Positions 12,290 through 23,999 of a stretch of 64,000 nt of DNA are shown one piece after another. The position numbers were made by a program, and so were the translations under genes. The DNA is from Ancylostoma caninum (lineage: Eukaryota > Nematoda > Chromadorea > Rhabditida > Ancylostomatidae), in the NCBI GenBank assembly GCA_037903475.1, contig JBAJFG010000475.1:682001-746000 (forward strand), written 5' to 3'. Under the pieces are notes generated by a model, which saw nothing but the letters and a program-made list of their open reading frames with translations, did no database searches and was not told the DNA's origin. How positions within the stretch are numbered: the stretch's first letter is position 1; the number at the start of each line of letters is the position of its first letter.

Positions 12290-14044
12290 GCAGAGAACAA
12301 ACACTAAGTGCTGTGCTTCTATCCTTGTCGACGCTGATGGTAATAAATACGTTTCAGCTGACCACAAAGCTACAGCACTAGCCAATTATTTCTCTGAAGT
12401 CTTTTCGACACCGAGCACATTCTGTCCATTGTTGGAGCCACAAACATCCTTCAGTTGTCCTATCCCCTCTTTCACCTTGTGCGAAGTCCATAAAGCACTA
12501 CGCTCTATCAAGGGCTCTTTCTCAAAAACAGCTGATAACATTCCTGGGTTTTTCTTCAAAAAGCTTTTCAAAGAACTTGCACCTCCACTGACACATATAT
12601 TCAATATTTCGATTTTGCTGGCTGAGGTACCCTCTTTATGGAAAATTGCTTATGTAACCCCTGTACCGAAAAACTCATCCGCCTTTCTTCTCACTGACTT
12701 TAGACCCATCAGTTTACTACCAACCCCTTGTAAAATCATGGAAAAACTTATGAGAGTTCGCTTACTCGATTGGTTCTCTGAAAATAAAGTGATACCGGAA
12801 ATTTTGCATGGGTTCCTACCTGGTAGGTCGACAATCACAGGTCTCCTTGACTCATATCACGAATTGATGGTTGCTAAGAACAAAGAGAGGTCCTCAGAAG
12901 TGATCTACTATGATCTTAGTAAGGCGTTCGATACTGTCGACCACAACTTTCTCCTTGCTAAACTTGAAAGCTTAGGATTACGGGGTAATCTACTTGAATG
13001 GATTTCCTCTTATCTACACAATAGGAAATTTCTTGTTCGTTGCGAGGGTGCTGAGTCCCCGCTTAAAGACTGCCTTTCTGGAGTACCTCAGGGTGGTGCA
13101 CTTTCACCTCTTCTATTTGTTGCTTATACTTTTGACATCTGTACAGCCCTAGAGACGGATCCCAGAGTGAAAATTACAGCGTATGCTGATGACATCAAGG
13201 TGTCTGCATCGTACAATGCAGTAGAGAAAGATGAAATTAAAAACGCTCTACAAGCGTCCTGTGCAAATCTCATGAAATGGGCTGGAAAATGGAACATAAA
13301 AATCAAAGAGATCAAAAGCCAAGTTCTTCCTATTGGAGGTAATGCCCTCGGTATAACTTTATCACATGGAATCGAATTGAAACCCGTCAATATTGCACGA
13401 GACCTCGGAATCATCTTTGAATGGAGCCTAAAATTTTCTTCCCATTTGGATCACATTATCGTTCGCGCTAATAAAGCCCTCTTCTGCCTCTTTCGGACAG
13501 TACATTCCAATGACATCACCACTCTTCTTAAACTGTATAAAGCCTGTGTACTGCCCTTACTCGAGTATGGATCTGTAATTTGGAACCCACATTTGAAAAA
13601 AGACATTGAAAAAATAGAAAATGTGCACTACGTTTCACAAGACTACTCTATTATCGAGCATTCCCTGATAAGACCTCTTTTCACGTATTACCATCGTATA
13701 AGAGTAGGCTGCAAGAACTAGGCTTAAGAAGTTTGTTTTACCGAAGAGTCTTTGCTGATGTTCTTTTCGCCTTTAAAATTATTCGAGGAGAGGTTTGTTT
13801 GAAACCATCGAGGTACTGGATTTTCCGACCTATTAATGCTCGCCGTGCTAGTTTTAGAATCGTTATACCTAGGCACGGTGGACGCACAACAACTTCTCTA
13901 CAACAGTCATTCTTCTACCGAACATGTCAGATCATCAACAAACTTCCGCCTAATTTCATGAAAGTTCAAACCAGTAGCCAGCTGAGAAGACTTCTCATGA
14001 AAACTGATGTCTTAGCACTGCTGAATGTGAGGGATGTCTCTTGA
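12290..14044 (+). pseudogene. LINE ORF, 3' part: reverse transcriptase, one frameshift
   Basis: The frame resumes after the MITE (TNTKCCASILVDADGNKY, then ALANYFSEVFSTP) and contains reverse-transcriptase motifs: FRPISLLPTPCKIMEKL, DLSKAFDTVDH near 12912, GVPQGGALSPLLF near 13081 and the catalytic YADD near 13182. Near 13627 one base is missing, and the protein continues one frame over as RFTRLLYYRAFPDKTSF, then FADVLFAFKIIRG and KPSRYWIFRP, ending at 14044. Apart from this deletion the domain looks intact, so the copy is young. It would copy LINE RNA into DNA at the nicked target. The C-terminal region aligns with the minus-strand LINE at 23.0-23.95 kb. Confidence 0.88.
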
Positions 14045-17000
14045 CTATTTACTATACTTTGAACGAGGAGGAGAGTGAGTTTTCGTTTACATACTGAGAT
14101 TGCCCAGACTGAACGGCTTTGCGAGTTATTCCCTTTCTGATGTTGAGCGAAAATCATTCTTTTTGACCGAAAAAAAACTAGCCAGTACTTACCAGAGAAT
14201 ACTGTATTACTAATAAATGAAATGTGAATGAGAAGGAAGAACTGAAGGTATACGGCAAGGAATCCCCAAGCAATGATTCGCTCACGCATCTCCTGCGCCT
14301 GACAATCTGTCAAGGGTCAGCATGGTTCGAGCACTTACTTTCTCTTGCTTGGGAGTAGGAGCCGTTAAGGGCGTACTGTTGGATCTCATTCATGTTTCTT
14401 AAGGCTGGATTTTTAATAAATACTTTCATCCTTACTTCTCCATCTTTAAAGGGAACTCTGCAATCCACAGTTGGGTATACTCGAGATTAAAAAAGGTTGA
14501 TATCTTAGCCCTCTCCCTAAAAAAAAGTCGCTGTCTAGAGACACCCCTGTTTGCTCATTAATAACTATTATCCTGTAGTACTATTTTGTTGGAATGCGCA
14601 CAGATGTGTTTGTTTTGTAACCGCAGACTGTTTTTAGCGCACCTTTGAGTGTAAAAATAAAATAAAATAAAATAAAAATAATGCCTGCAAAATTCACGTT
14701 CGACCTTTTGCAGAGAAGAAAACAGTGGCGTTTTAAACCTAAAAAAAGAATGGCCTTGACATCCTCGGAAAATTAAGAACAATTTCACTAGAAAAGCGTA
14801 GAATGTCGCGAAAACAGTACTGCTCAAATTCTTGCGTTCAAGAATTTGCTGGATTTCGGGGTTTTGAGCGGCCTAGAATTCATATTCAAAAGCGAAATAT
14901 GTGGAGCGAAACACATTCCGCCAGACCAGCATGTTGCCTGTATTCAAGGGAAGATGCCCAAAGCATGATTAATTCAGTGCTCGTCATAAGATAGGCCGCT
15001 ATCGTGTTATCGTTCATTTTGACCCAAAAAGGAGTGGGAAGAGCCAGTAGTTTTTATTCCTTCACATGCTTTCACAATGTGGATGATCAAACACCAAACA
15101 AAAAAGTCTCCGGCTGTATAAAACTGATGAAGATGATCCTTTTCGAAGTCGTGCGCCATTCTCGAAAAAAAAAAGACGCATCCAAACCTGTTGGATTGTA
15201 AGAAACGAACAATGCCGACCAAACATCTCATGACATATGAAACTTCTGGTAGTGAATACGGTTGTAATTGTAAATGAAGGCTTAGAAAAAATTGAAGTCG
15301 CAGCACCAGGTCTGCAGGGACTATCAGATTTTCAGAGAAGATATCTGTTTCCCTCGTTGCAACACCCTTTGGAAGACGGTGCCTCACCTCAGAATATTTT
15401 TCAAGATTTTTATACGAAAAAGAATCCATAAGGGACACTAAGGGCACTAACCTTAATCATTCACGTAATTCCCTACAAAAATTCCGGGGGAACCTCCCAT
15501 CGAACCGCTTCTTTTGTGTAGAACTCGCTATCCTTATTGAGACATCTGCCACAGTGGCGCTAAGCACCGACAATCGATATCACCACCTATTCCGGCGTAA
15601 GACACTGTTTTTGGGAACCCTCAAACCTTCAAGCGCTATTCCTTGGAGGTTTGATGAGGATGTGCGTGAAGGAGATTGCGCATAGAAAGAGGAAAAATAA
15701 GAAATATCAATTTCGACTGTCAGTAGTCAAATGGGAGTGGGTTTGTTCGTAAAGAAAAATGGGGTGGCGTTGTTGTCTCACAATTGGAGCAATCAAACAG
15801 CTTCTCCGCCTTTGAATGACATCTACTCTGAATACTGCATTACAATCGCCCATAGTTCACTGTCTTTTCAAAAGTGTTTCTCATCTCAACGTTCGGGCTA
15901 TTCGGCAGAAGAGTAGACTGAACCTGAGCAAGCAACAATAATTTGGCTCGATGGCAGCAAGTTAGCCAATCCTGAACACACCCCTGTATGCTTCTCCGAA
16001 CACTTACAGCACTTACACGAACTTGTACTAACTATATAACTATGTGCATGTGCAAATACAGTTCAGAATAATCAATTTAAGTTCTGAAGGCCAAAGAACA
16101 AAATGTTAATTAATGTCCTCGTTTTCTTATGTTGCATTGATAACGATGTACATACATATATTATATTACAGTCAAAACCCAGTAGAGAACGGCCGAGAAG
16201 TCCGACCATTGACCGTTGTAATCGATGATGGGGCGCACATAAACGCGAAGGCAAGATCTCCTTCTTCTGCTCAGACGATGAGAACTCATTAGGGTACCTA
16301 AAATAAGCATTTTGAACTCAACTGCTCTAGTGTGAACAACAGAGTGCGTCAAGGTCACTTATAATAAACTATTTTCGTTCGAAGAAGATAATTACAACAG
16401 CCCTATTGTAGGTTCGCGATGATTCGCCCTTCATATATTGCTCCTCTTTGAAGCTATGCATCGTATATAAAGATACGGAAGGCCTACAAACATGACACAA
16501 TAGAAGCGATCTGAAACAATAAATATAACACCGTCGTCACTTTTCATTTGTAAAGGCATGCTTGGGGATCACTGAAAACCAGCCTTCACTAGAAAGTGTT
16601 GACTGAATTCCTGAAATCGTTCACAGTGAAAAATAGCGACGTTTTCGGAATCACATCTTAATCTATCTTCTGTTCGTTGGTTGTGTGTCCATTTTTTTGT
16701 ATTACACTGAGATTAATGGAGTCTCACGAATATGGGGACATCAACGAATGAGACAGGATCAGGTTTTGAGAGAACATTGGTTGTGTACATGTTACTTTCC
16801 TTAATAATTGAGAAACCGGTTTGAGGAATCCAGGAATTTGACCGGGTCAAGCAGTCACATCTGTGAAGACGTTGAAAAGAGGGCTCTGGCAGGTCCTGCA
16901 TTTGAAGGAGTATACAAAAGAAGAAATTGCGGGACCCTGCGTTTGGACGGGTGAGCCCTCGAGCATTGCATGGCAAGACATGCAGTTAGTTACCCGGAGA

Positions 17001-17284
17001 ACTCGTCCGCGTCAATTCGGATTGGTCCCTTAAAGAGCGCGTTTCGTCTGTTTTATCAAAAATCATGTACATGCATAATAGTTCTGTCTCTGAGCTGCAT
17101 GATATGTTTCCTCTCTTGTTAATGTCATCAAATGTTAAATCATAAAGTTTAACATATACAGTATTTTTAAGTGTTAGCTTTCGGCGTTTTCGCCATCGGC
17201 AGACCTCAATTTTATGAATGAGTTGCTTCCTTCTGATTGTTTTTGATTTCATCTATGCTAGACATATCTTGCATTCAACAACTC
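14045..17284. other. Intergenic region, no supported gene
   Basis: AT-rich, with a short (AAAAT)n run near 14650-14685. Scattered short open frames (for example minus 15007-15447 and minus 16713-16976) have no recognisable domain. The first part may include the 3' untranslated region of the LINE that ends at 14044, but no tail repeat marks its end. Confidence 0.4.
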
Positions 17285-17660
17285 GTTTAAAAGAACCACC
17301 GGACACCTGGTGGGAATTGCAGTGCTTATTTTGATATATGCACCTCCTGTTAGTAAAGCTAGTTTCTCCTATCACATGATTAGTTTTGGAGACGCGATTT
17401 CAAAAGGGCTAACCCTAGTAATTGAGGGTGTTATGCTGGAAATATCAAGTGCATTAATGTTGGCCGCAGGGTTAAGCAATCTTTGTACCATGAAAATGCC
17501 GAGCATTGTTCGTTTGGATGCAATGGTTGCTAGGCCAAGACGACCATTTCTGATACTGGAGTTGGGAATGCTGGAATAAGAAGTTTCCCTCATTCTAATG
17601 AACAATTCTCTAGTATAATTATTCTGCACTATTTCAAGCGTGAGAACATCTTGTTTTTGG
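17285..17660 (-). pseudogene. LINE reverse-transcriptase C-terminal remnant
   Basis: Read on the minus strand from about 17660 down to 17285, with one in-frame stop at 17372. The peptide DVLTLEIVQNNYTRELFIRM, then GRLGLATIASKRTMLGIFMV, follows the pattern of the region after the polymerase domain in CR1/Jockey-group LINEs (a conserved FTR...RL, then R-x-x-x-D/G-L segment). The 5' and 3' ends are lost. It is diverged from the other LINE copies here and is non-functional. Confidence 0.55.
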
Positions 17661-17879
17661 TAGGGATTAATGACCTTATCACGATCACACGGACATTTAC
17701 AGTAAACATTTCAAATATGCAGGTAGCAATTACGTACCTCAACTTTGAAGCCTAATGGCAGTTGTTTACATACATACATCTCAATAACTTAGTCTCAACA
17801 TAATTTAACACGTCATGCAGATGATAACCTCATCACTCTGATATTATTCAGAAAATGGGACTGTGATGAGCCGGGCAGC

Positions 17880-17965
17880 TGTTGATTACCGGCCGGCGCC
17901 CGGCTCATCACCATCTGCCGCCTGGGTCTGGAAGTCTGGCGTGAGCCGGACGGCCAGACTGGTAA
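17880..17965. repeat. GC-rich palindrome shared with 57.4 kb
   Basis: A GC-rich block with nested inverted repeats (GATGAGCCGGGC... GCCCGGCTCATC at about 17867-17910). The part at 17927-17963, TGGAAGTCTGGCGTGAGCCG followed by GACGGCCAGACTGG, recurs inverted at 57388-57425 with few differences. It appears to be the terminus of an interspersed repeat family present in both orientations in this window. Confidence 0.6.
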
Positions 17966-18484
17966 AATAGCCAGTTTATACAGAAGACATAGCACATGTA
18001 CATATATCCTAGAAAAACGTGCAGAGGAACAGCTAAGAGTAAGCCACAGAGGGAGCACGACAGAAACAATATGGTTGGAGGTCAGCCTGTCTCCTCCATA
18101 AACTAATTCTTTCTTCTTGTTGCCAACATTAGCATCAATTCACCTTGAGGATTCTCATAGCTGTGCTATCAATCAAAATCCGGTCATTATTCAAAGCAGT
18201 TGCAATGACCATTTTGTTAGGTTGGCCATTTCTGGATACATGTATTTTGGGAGGAACAGAATCAGTTTTAAAAATCGACAGTATGACACCTCTGCTCTTC
18301 GTAGCAGTTTTTGATTCTTCTCCACGAGGAGGCTCTCATTCGACAGGATTAAATGGTGTTCCACTGGTATCAACTCTAATTTGTGTGCAGTTGAATCACA
18401 GGTCCCATCCCTATTCCTTGACATAAGTCAGCTTCGCGACGTACGGCAGACGAATCTTGCGAAGTAATTGTTAGCTTGCGTACA

Positions 18485-18800
18485 AATAAATTGTGTTCTT
18501 AACGAGTAATTTCGAAGGTTCACAACTAAGCACGGTACTATTGTACTTCAGCGGCCCCACTATCGACCCCAAACTCAAAATCATGGATTTCTCTGAAAAC
18601 TTGCATACAGGGGTAATTCGATGTGCTGATCACGAATATCATATTCATTTCTTCCCATGGACGATTTTATTGATTTTATCGATCCCAGGTATGGACCTCC
18701 TCTCGGATCTCTCTGAAAATTTGCCTACTGGGGTTTCTGAAGGTGCGGTTGCAAATATGATGAAGATTTCGCAAGAAAAGGTCGACTTGATGGGGAAAAC
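18485..18800 (-). repeat. RTE-like noncoding repeat, left copy
   Basis: On the minus strand this reads as the same repeat that lies plus-oriented at 20100-20395. Shared blocks include GGGGTCGATAGTGGGGCCGC, ATCCATGATTTTGAG, GCAAGTTTTCAGAG and TTCGTGATCAGCAC. Units recur internally about every 115-118 bases, like the repeat at 52090-52560. The two copies form a large inverted pair around the LINE remnant at 18821-20085. Confidence 0.75.
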
Positions 18801-18820
18801 TTCAGTAAATCCGGCAACTC

Positions 18821-19509
18821 ATGTTAATTGGTCCGCAGCATCCACAAAACTGTCGATTTGTTTTGGGCGGACGAGAACTTCAGGTATCCCACTCTGTTAG
18901 AGATCTTGGGGTTTACTACTCAGACTCTCTAGACTTCAGTGAGAACATAAACTATGTCATTCGAATTGCCAGCGCCAAGTCTAATTTTATCCTAAGAGCC
19001 TTTATGACACGAAAGCCCGAAGTTCTTTTCCAGTTATTCGTAACATATGTTAGACCAATTCTTGAGTACTGCACCCCATTGTGGTCACCGTCTGGCCAGA
19101 GCCTCGTTGACTCCTTGGAAAGGGTCCAGAGAAAATTCACATCACGTATTTTTATGAGAACTGGACTTTTTGGGATCTCTTTGAACGAAGATTATCTATT
19201 CTGAATACCAACTCCTTGGCCTTGCGGAGAACAATCCTAGATCAAAACCTAGTCTACAAAATTATGAACAAAGAAGTAGATTTGCCTGAAGGCTCATTTT
19301 TTACGCCATCTAATTTCAGAAACTATACGAGAGGACACCAATTCAGGCTCAGCGTAGAGAAAGCTCGATCGCAAAATTTCCGTGAATCTTTTCCAGTTCG
19401 AGTGGTGAAGCTATGGAACGAGCTCCCTGAACTGGCAATCCTTGCCTCGACCGCTTCCAATTTCAACCTAGCTGTTAAGCGTGTGCTAGAAGGGAAGGGC
19501 TTTTATTAA
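18821..19509 (+). pseudogene. 5'-truncated CR1-like LINE, reverse-transcriptase C-terminus
   Basis: The peptide VSHSVRDLGVYYSDSLDFSE, then YVRPILEYCTPLWSPSGQSL, VDSLERVQRKFTSRIFMRTG and later RVVKLWNELPELAILASTAS, is the thumb and C-terminal region of a LINE polymerase. A frameshift near 19180 separates the two halves (18821-19204 and 19216-19509). The catalytic YADD region is absent, so the copy is 5'-truncated, as is common for LINEs. It differs from the 10-14 kb element and belongs to another subfamily. Confidence 0.8.
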
Positions 19510-20085
19510 ACCGCTTTGCTAAAATTGTCCATCATATCCAATAAATTCCAGAAGTGCTGCGTTCACGTCTCAATTCATGCAGATCTTTTACATCGTCATT
19601 CTCAACCAACTACCAGCCTTTCCGATGACTACCTCGTGTATGGAAACCATGAGATCTTAGCTGTTTTCTCGTTCCATCAATCCATATGGAGAAGCGCCTA
19701 TCCTCCGTTTTCTATTTTTTTTTCGTGCTTTGGTTCTCTCATGCTATCCCCACTTCTACTTTATTGTCTAACATTAATGTTTTACCCTTCAGCCTTCTTT
19801 AAAACTGCATTCCGTTCGTCTTATCACCCAAAGTTCTTCCGCTCTAAAATGTGCTGTACATGCACTCAAAACGCTTCATAACCAGCTAGCCTCCGCACCC
19901 GGGCTCGCTGGTTTCTTTCTTCAACCAGTGCCTTTTTACAACACGTCTTAGGAAGAAGAACGCTCACGTCTTAAGTCGACCATCTTTACCCATCCGGCTG
20001 TTAACATTTCTTTCTATCTTTCAGCTGTTGACTATGTCTAAATAAATAAATAAATAAATAAATAGATAAATAAATAAATAAATAA
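19510..20085 (+). mobile_element. 3' untranslated region and tail of the truncated LINE
   Basis: The sequence after the LINE stop codon runs without coding potential into a (TAAA)n run at about 20038-20085, with one TAGA interruption. Simple-sequence 3' tails are typical of LINE insertions, so I place the 3' end of the LINE at about 20085. The minus-strand LINE at 22.29-23.99 kb ends in a similar AAAT run. Confidence 0.65.
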
Positions 20086-20099
20086 ACTACGCCGCCCTA

Positions 20100-20440
20100 C
20101 AGATAAAAATCTGGAGAAAACCAACGAAATCGAGGACGTGATGCAAAACAGCTATTATATTCGTGATCAGCAACTTCAAAAACCTCTAAATGCACTTTTT
20201 CAGAGAGGTTTGAAATATGAGTCGAAGTTGAAAAAAAATCGATAAAAACGATATCATGGGAAATGAATATAATACTCGTGACCAGCACCTCGAATTACCT
20301 CTGTATGCAAGTTTTCAGAGGAATCCATGATTTTGAGTGTGGGGTCAATAGTGGGGCCGCTCAAGTACAGTGGTACCCTAAGCACAAACGAAACTTTATT
20401 GGGCAAAACAAGCACCATTAACCCACACCGCGAGCGTTTC
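20100..20440 (+). repeat. RTE-like noncoding repeat, right copy
   Basis: An inverted partner of 18485-18800. Two internal units begin at TCGTGATCAG (20161) and TCGTGACCAG (20276), 115 bases apart, followed by GCAAGTTTTCAGAG and a GTGGGGCCGC block. It shares unit structure with the repeat at 52.1-52.6 kb. No coding potential is evident. Confidence 0.7.
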
Positions 20441-20510
20441 GCCTGTATGGCGCGTGGGACCAACGCCCCTTCCGAGAGCGAGGCGCCCGCATAGTTTTAC
20501 GGTGTTACAG

Positions 20511-20560
20511 GGGCAAGAAAAATAGTAGAATCTACGGGCAAGAAAAATAGTAGAATCTAA
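20511..20560. repeat. 25-bp tandem duplication
   Basis: The unit starting GGGCAAGAAAAATAGTAGAA occurs at 20511-20535 and 20536-20560 with a difference only in the last base. It is a recent local duplication inside or beside the RTE-like repeat. Confidence 0.8.
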
Positions 20561-21987
20561 CTCGCTTCTTACTTGTTTTGAGGTAGAGAAGAGTTTGTGA
20601 AAGGCATTTCGTGTGCTGTGAAGAAGTATCTCGGAAGTATGCACGTTCTTATGGTTCTAGCCTGAAGAATTTTGAAGCGCAAGATGTAACGAACATGTTT
20701 CCATGTGCAAAATATGGCTCTCATGCATATTATTTCCATCCACTGCACAAGAAATGTAACGCATTCTTCTTCGATTTCAGAATCTCACCTTATTCATGGT
20801 AGCTGTCAGAACAAAAAAGAACTCCTCGAACCGTAGTCGTCTAAGACATTGTTCGGAAGCAATGTACTCATGTCATGCGGAAATACTGGGAAATAGTTCA
20901 AAAATAAGGCTCGGTAGTTGACAAAAAGCCCGAACTTTTGGAAGCAGTGAGCTGGTTAAGCGCATTCTTGCTCTTCTCTTGATGGAGTTGCGCTTGAAAA
21001 AGTGGTAAATCGTTGGCGATAGGTCTAGCGAGTATGCTGGGTTAGGCAGTACTGAAGTCGTTCAACTTCTAGAGCGTATTCCGTAGAATGTGAATTGAAA
21101 TGACATCCAGTGCTCACGCTTTCACGACGTTTGCATGGGCCTTCACAGCTTTCCATCCAACTTTGAACTATCAAGCAGAATGATGTGAATTTGTTTCTTG
21201 GAGAGCGTGTTGGGCACTTGGCCCAAAATTAGCCAAGAATGAGATTTGAAACAAACGAAGTAAAAAAGACCAAAGAATGGCAGGCTTCAAAATGATGTAC
21301 AACAACGGCGGCGAATAAATATAATAATACCCAGACGACAGTAGGTTGAAGAATGATGGGCAGAAAACGCAATTTGTTCATGTTCATCCGCAACCTAATG
21401 ATTTTGTTGTAGTTGCTTTGACACTTTGACGTAGGAGTGCTTCTGCAACACAACCTAGCGTTCGTGCGGAGGGGTCTTTGGTAAAATTCTATTGATTATT
21501 GGCTAACATGTGTGAAAATGTTGTGAAATTTTCTGGACTGAGATTCATAAAACGTCAACCACAAAAACCAGCGATGGTTGCCATGGCTGAATATTTTATA
21601 AAGCTCGTATTGTTAGGAGTCGTGGGACGTGGAAGTTGATGGCTAACTTGGTTTCGGTTGGTTATGCGTTCATAATCCTATTTACTTAGCATGACCCACT
21701 GGAGCGAAATAGAGGAACCCGGAAAATAAGCACTGCGAAGAAGTATACATAAGTTCATCAGTAGCTGAACACACTAGCGTCTCCGAAAAAACTGTCAGGC
21801 ATCTGCGTTTTCAAAATGGACAAAAACGTTTAATAGGCATGCCTTACCAGTCAATGATGATAAATAATTGCTGAGATCGGAGCAGTCCTATATCGTATTT
21901 TCTCAGGAAACTTGTCCGCTCAAGATGAACCTTTTCGGATGCGCTCTTAGATCACATCACATAATATTGAAACCATTTAATTATATA
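20561..21987. other. Intergenic region, no supported gene
   Basis: No protein or RNA gene recognised. Short open frames at plus 20611-20802 and minus 21229-21453 have no motif support. Confidence 0.4.
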
Positions 21988-22289
21988 CAGGTTGTGCCAA
22001 AATTACCTGCTAGCATATTTTTCAGTTCCAGACAAAGAAGAGTTCAGCGAATTTGCGAACCACTCTGCAACTATGGTTGATTCAACTACGTCTACTGTAA
22101 ACAACAGTTTGTTTTCCAAGTGACCCCTTTCTGTGCTTATACTGACTCGAAGAATTCCACTGATAGTGATTCGCTGGTCTCCCGCCACTTTTGAGCATTC
22201 CCTTCGGGTTTACAGGGTGACACAGAATTATGGAACGGATTTTTCGTCCAGGGTTTCTGCGCACTAATTAAATGTTAAACACCTTATTT

Positions 22290-23990
22290 GTGCATATTTA
22301 TTTATTTATTCATTTGAATGCACTCTTAGGTGCGCCACAAGGAAATACAGAACAGAAAGACTCAAAAACGGATAAAACAGCAGAGTAAACTATTCACCAT
22401 CTCAAAACGGGAAAAAATGAGGAAATTTAAAACAGAAATTAAAAAAAAAGGTTAGAGTAGAAGATAAGCGATGCGAAGCTATGCAAACAAGCTACATACT
22501 GTAGTGAGAAGCCTTCAGGCAGTTCTCGAGTTAAAACTCAAAAGTTAGGGTTTGACCACCCCTCAGAAGGAAATCGCTGGATGACGGAAGCAGAGAGTTC
22601 AGTTGCGGTACGCACAAAACGTGTTCAACAATAAAAACAAGAACAAAGTGGCGTGAAGAGTCCATACGATGAGCCCAGCAACAAGGTGATTAAGGAAGCG
22701 AGTGAGTGACGTTAGGGAGACCGTCACTTCCCACGAGTAAGGACATGCGTGGGAAATCCGACACCTGATTTTCGGAAGTTAGGTATTCCCTAGCCTTAAC
22801 AATCAGATGTCGGACTCACCTATGTGAAGGGTTGGGCTGTAGAAGAGACTCTCACAGACACGTTGTTCTAGAGAATTATACGAAAGGGCGCAGACGCTGC
22901 GTTAGATTCAGGTAACTTCAAGGCTCTCTGTTAATAACCAGCTTGAACTCAAGTGATGGTCATTTGTAGCAAGAGCAAAATAAGAGCCAGTCCTGAAGGT
23001 TTCCACTCATACATGAAAACCAACATAGAAGCAGCATCGAGGGGAAGGCTGAACAAAACAAGGAAGAAATGAAAAAATATCGAACATGATATACAAAAAA
23101 ACCTGAACAGATCCAGAAATAAAACGACTCTGATGTAAGAGTATGTGGAACTCGAGAGCGAAGTAGTAGATGCTGAAAAATTCATAGTTAATAGTTAGGC
23201 CAATAGAGCGAAGTAAATCTATTTTTCTTAGTCTATTTCGGAAGGCGGCAATGGTAGGAGAATTCAGTACATCATCTGGTAATCGTTGGAGCCAGTTGGC
23301 ACGCCGCAAAAATAGAGTACTGGATATCCTGGAACTATATTTACGGTTAACCTTTTTGTGATGTATCAAAAACCTACATACCTGTTCTACCAGTACATGG
23401 TCTAAAAACCCAGTATCGACTAGCTTTTAATTTGCATTCCATACGCAGTACTTTGAAGCACAAAAAAATGTCATTGAATACGCGGCGATGCAAAAGGCTA
23501 CTAAGCTTGAAGATACTGAGACGCTGAGAATAATTGGGGATCGAGCCATGTTGATAAGGAGCAGGAGTACATCTATACAAAAGCATCCTCGCGAAGACTC
23601 GTTCTAAGGCCCTCTGCAGTTTAAGGGTTGAAGGGCTACAAACTTGCGATGCATATTCAAGGATAGGAAGAACGTATGTTTTGTACAATTTCACCATTAA
23701 GGGGGCATCGTTAGAGCGAACGTTTCTAAATATAGTGAAAATTGCTGCTAAAGACTTTTTAACTATTTGATTGACATGGGTATCAAACGATAAATCAGAT
23801 TTGAAGGTAATACCTAAGTCGTTGACTTCTTTGCAAGCTCTAAGGGAAACACCATCGATTTTATATTCCATTGCTTCGCCCTTACCCACATGAAACACCA
23901 CCGACTTGGAAAGGTTAACAGGTATGCCAAAGTGGAGAGCCCAATCCATCATATTTGTTATAGACAGCGATATTAGGAGGCTGTATATCG
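22290..23990 (-). mobile_element. 5'-truncated CR1-like LINE inserted in the mariner
   Basis: On the minus strand this runs from about 23990 to an AAAT-rich tail at about 22290-22320. The coding part at 23952-23007 includes YKIDGVSLRACKEVNDLGIT, then YKTYVLPILEYASQVCSP and KASRYWVFRP. These align with the C-terminal region of the LINE at 10-14 kb, so both belong to one family. A frameshift near 23380 separates the two coding pieces. Confidence 0.8.
23007..23952 (-). pseudogene. LINE reverse-transcriptase C-terminal fragment
   Basis: Two frames joined by a frameshift near 23380: 23374-23952 (DLGITFKSDLSFDTHVNQIV through FNDIFLCFKVLRM) and 23007-23369 (NRKYSSRISSTLFLRRANW, LQRLPDDVLNSPTIAAFRNR). 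The catalytic palm is missing, so it cannot act as a polymerase. The order of motifs matches 13400-14044 of the nearly intact element. Confidence 0.75.
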
Positions 23991-23999
23991 TAGCAATTA

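Larger units (their letters stand above)
10088..14044 (+). mobile_element. CR1-like non-LTR retrotransposon, nearly full coding length
   Basis: The coding region runs from the ATG at 10088 to TGA at 14042-14044 and holds an ORF1-like N-terminal part, an apurinic endonuclease domain and a reverse transcriptase. Two lesions break it: a 466-base insertion event (MITE plus target duplication) at 11820-12289 and a one-base deletion near 13627. Correcting both in concept gives a single frame of roughly 1,160 codons. The reverse-transcriptase motifs and the C-terminal region resemble the CR1 group. The element's 5' and 3' ends are not clear. Related but older copies are at 18.8-20.1 kb and 22.3-24.0 kb. 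Confidence 0.85.

Noticed and set aside
11863..12381. 172-codon plus-strand open frame
   Set aside because: It runs through both arms of the palindromic MITE and into the LINE in the wrong frame; the translated arms are complementary copies and not a protein.
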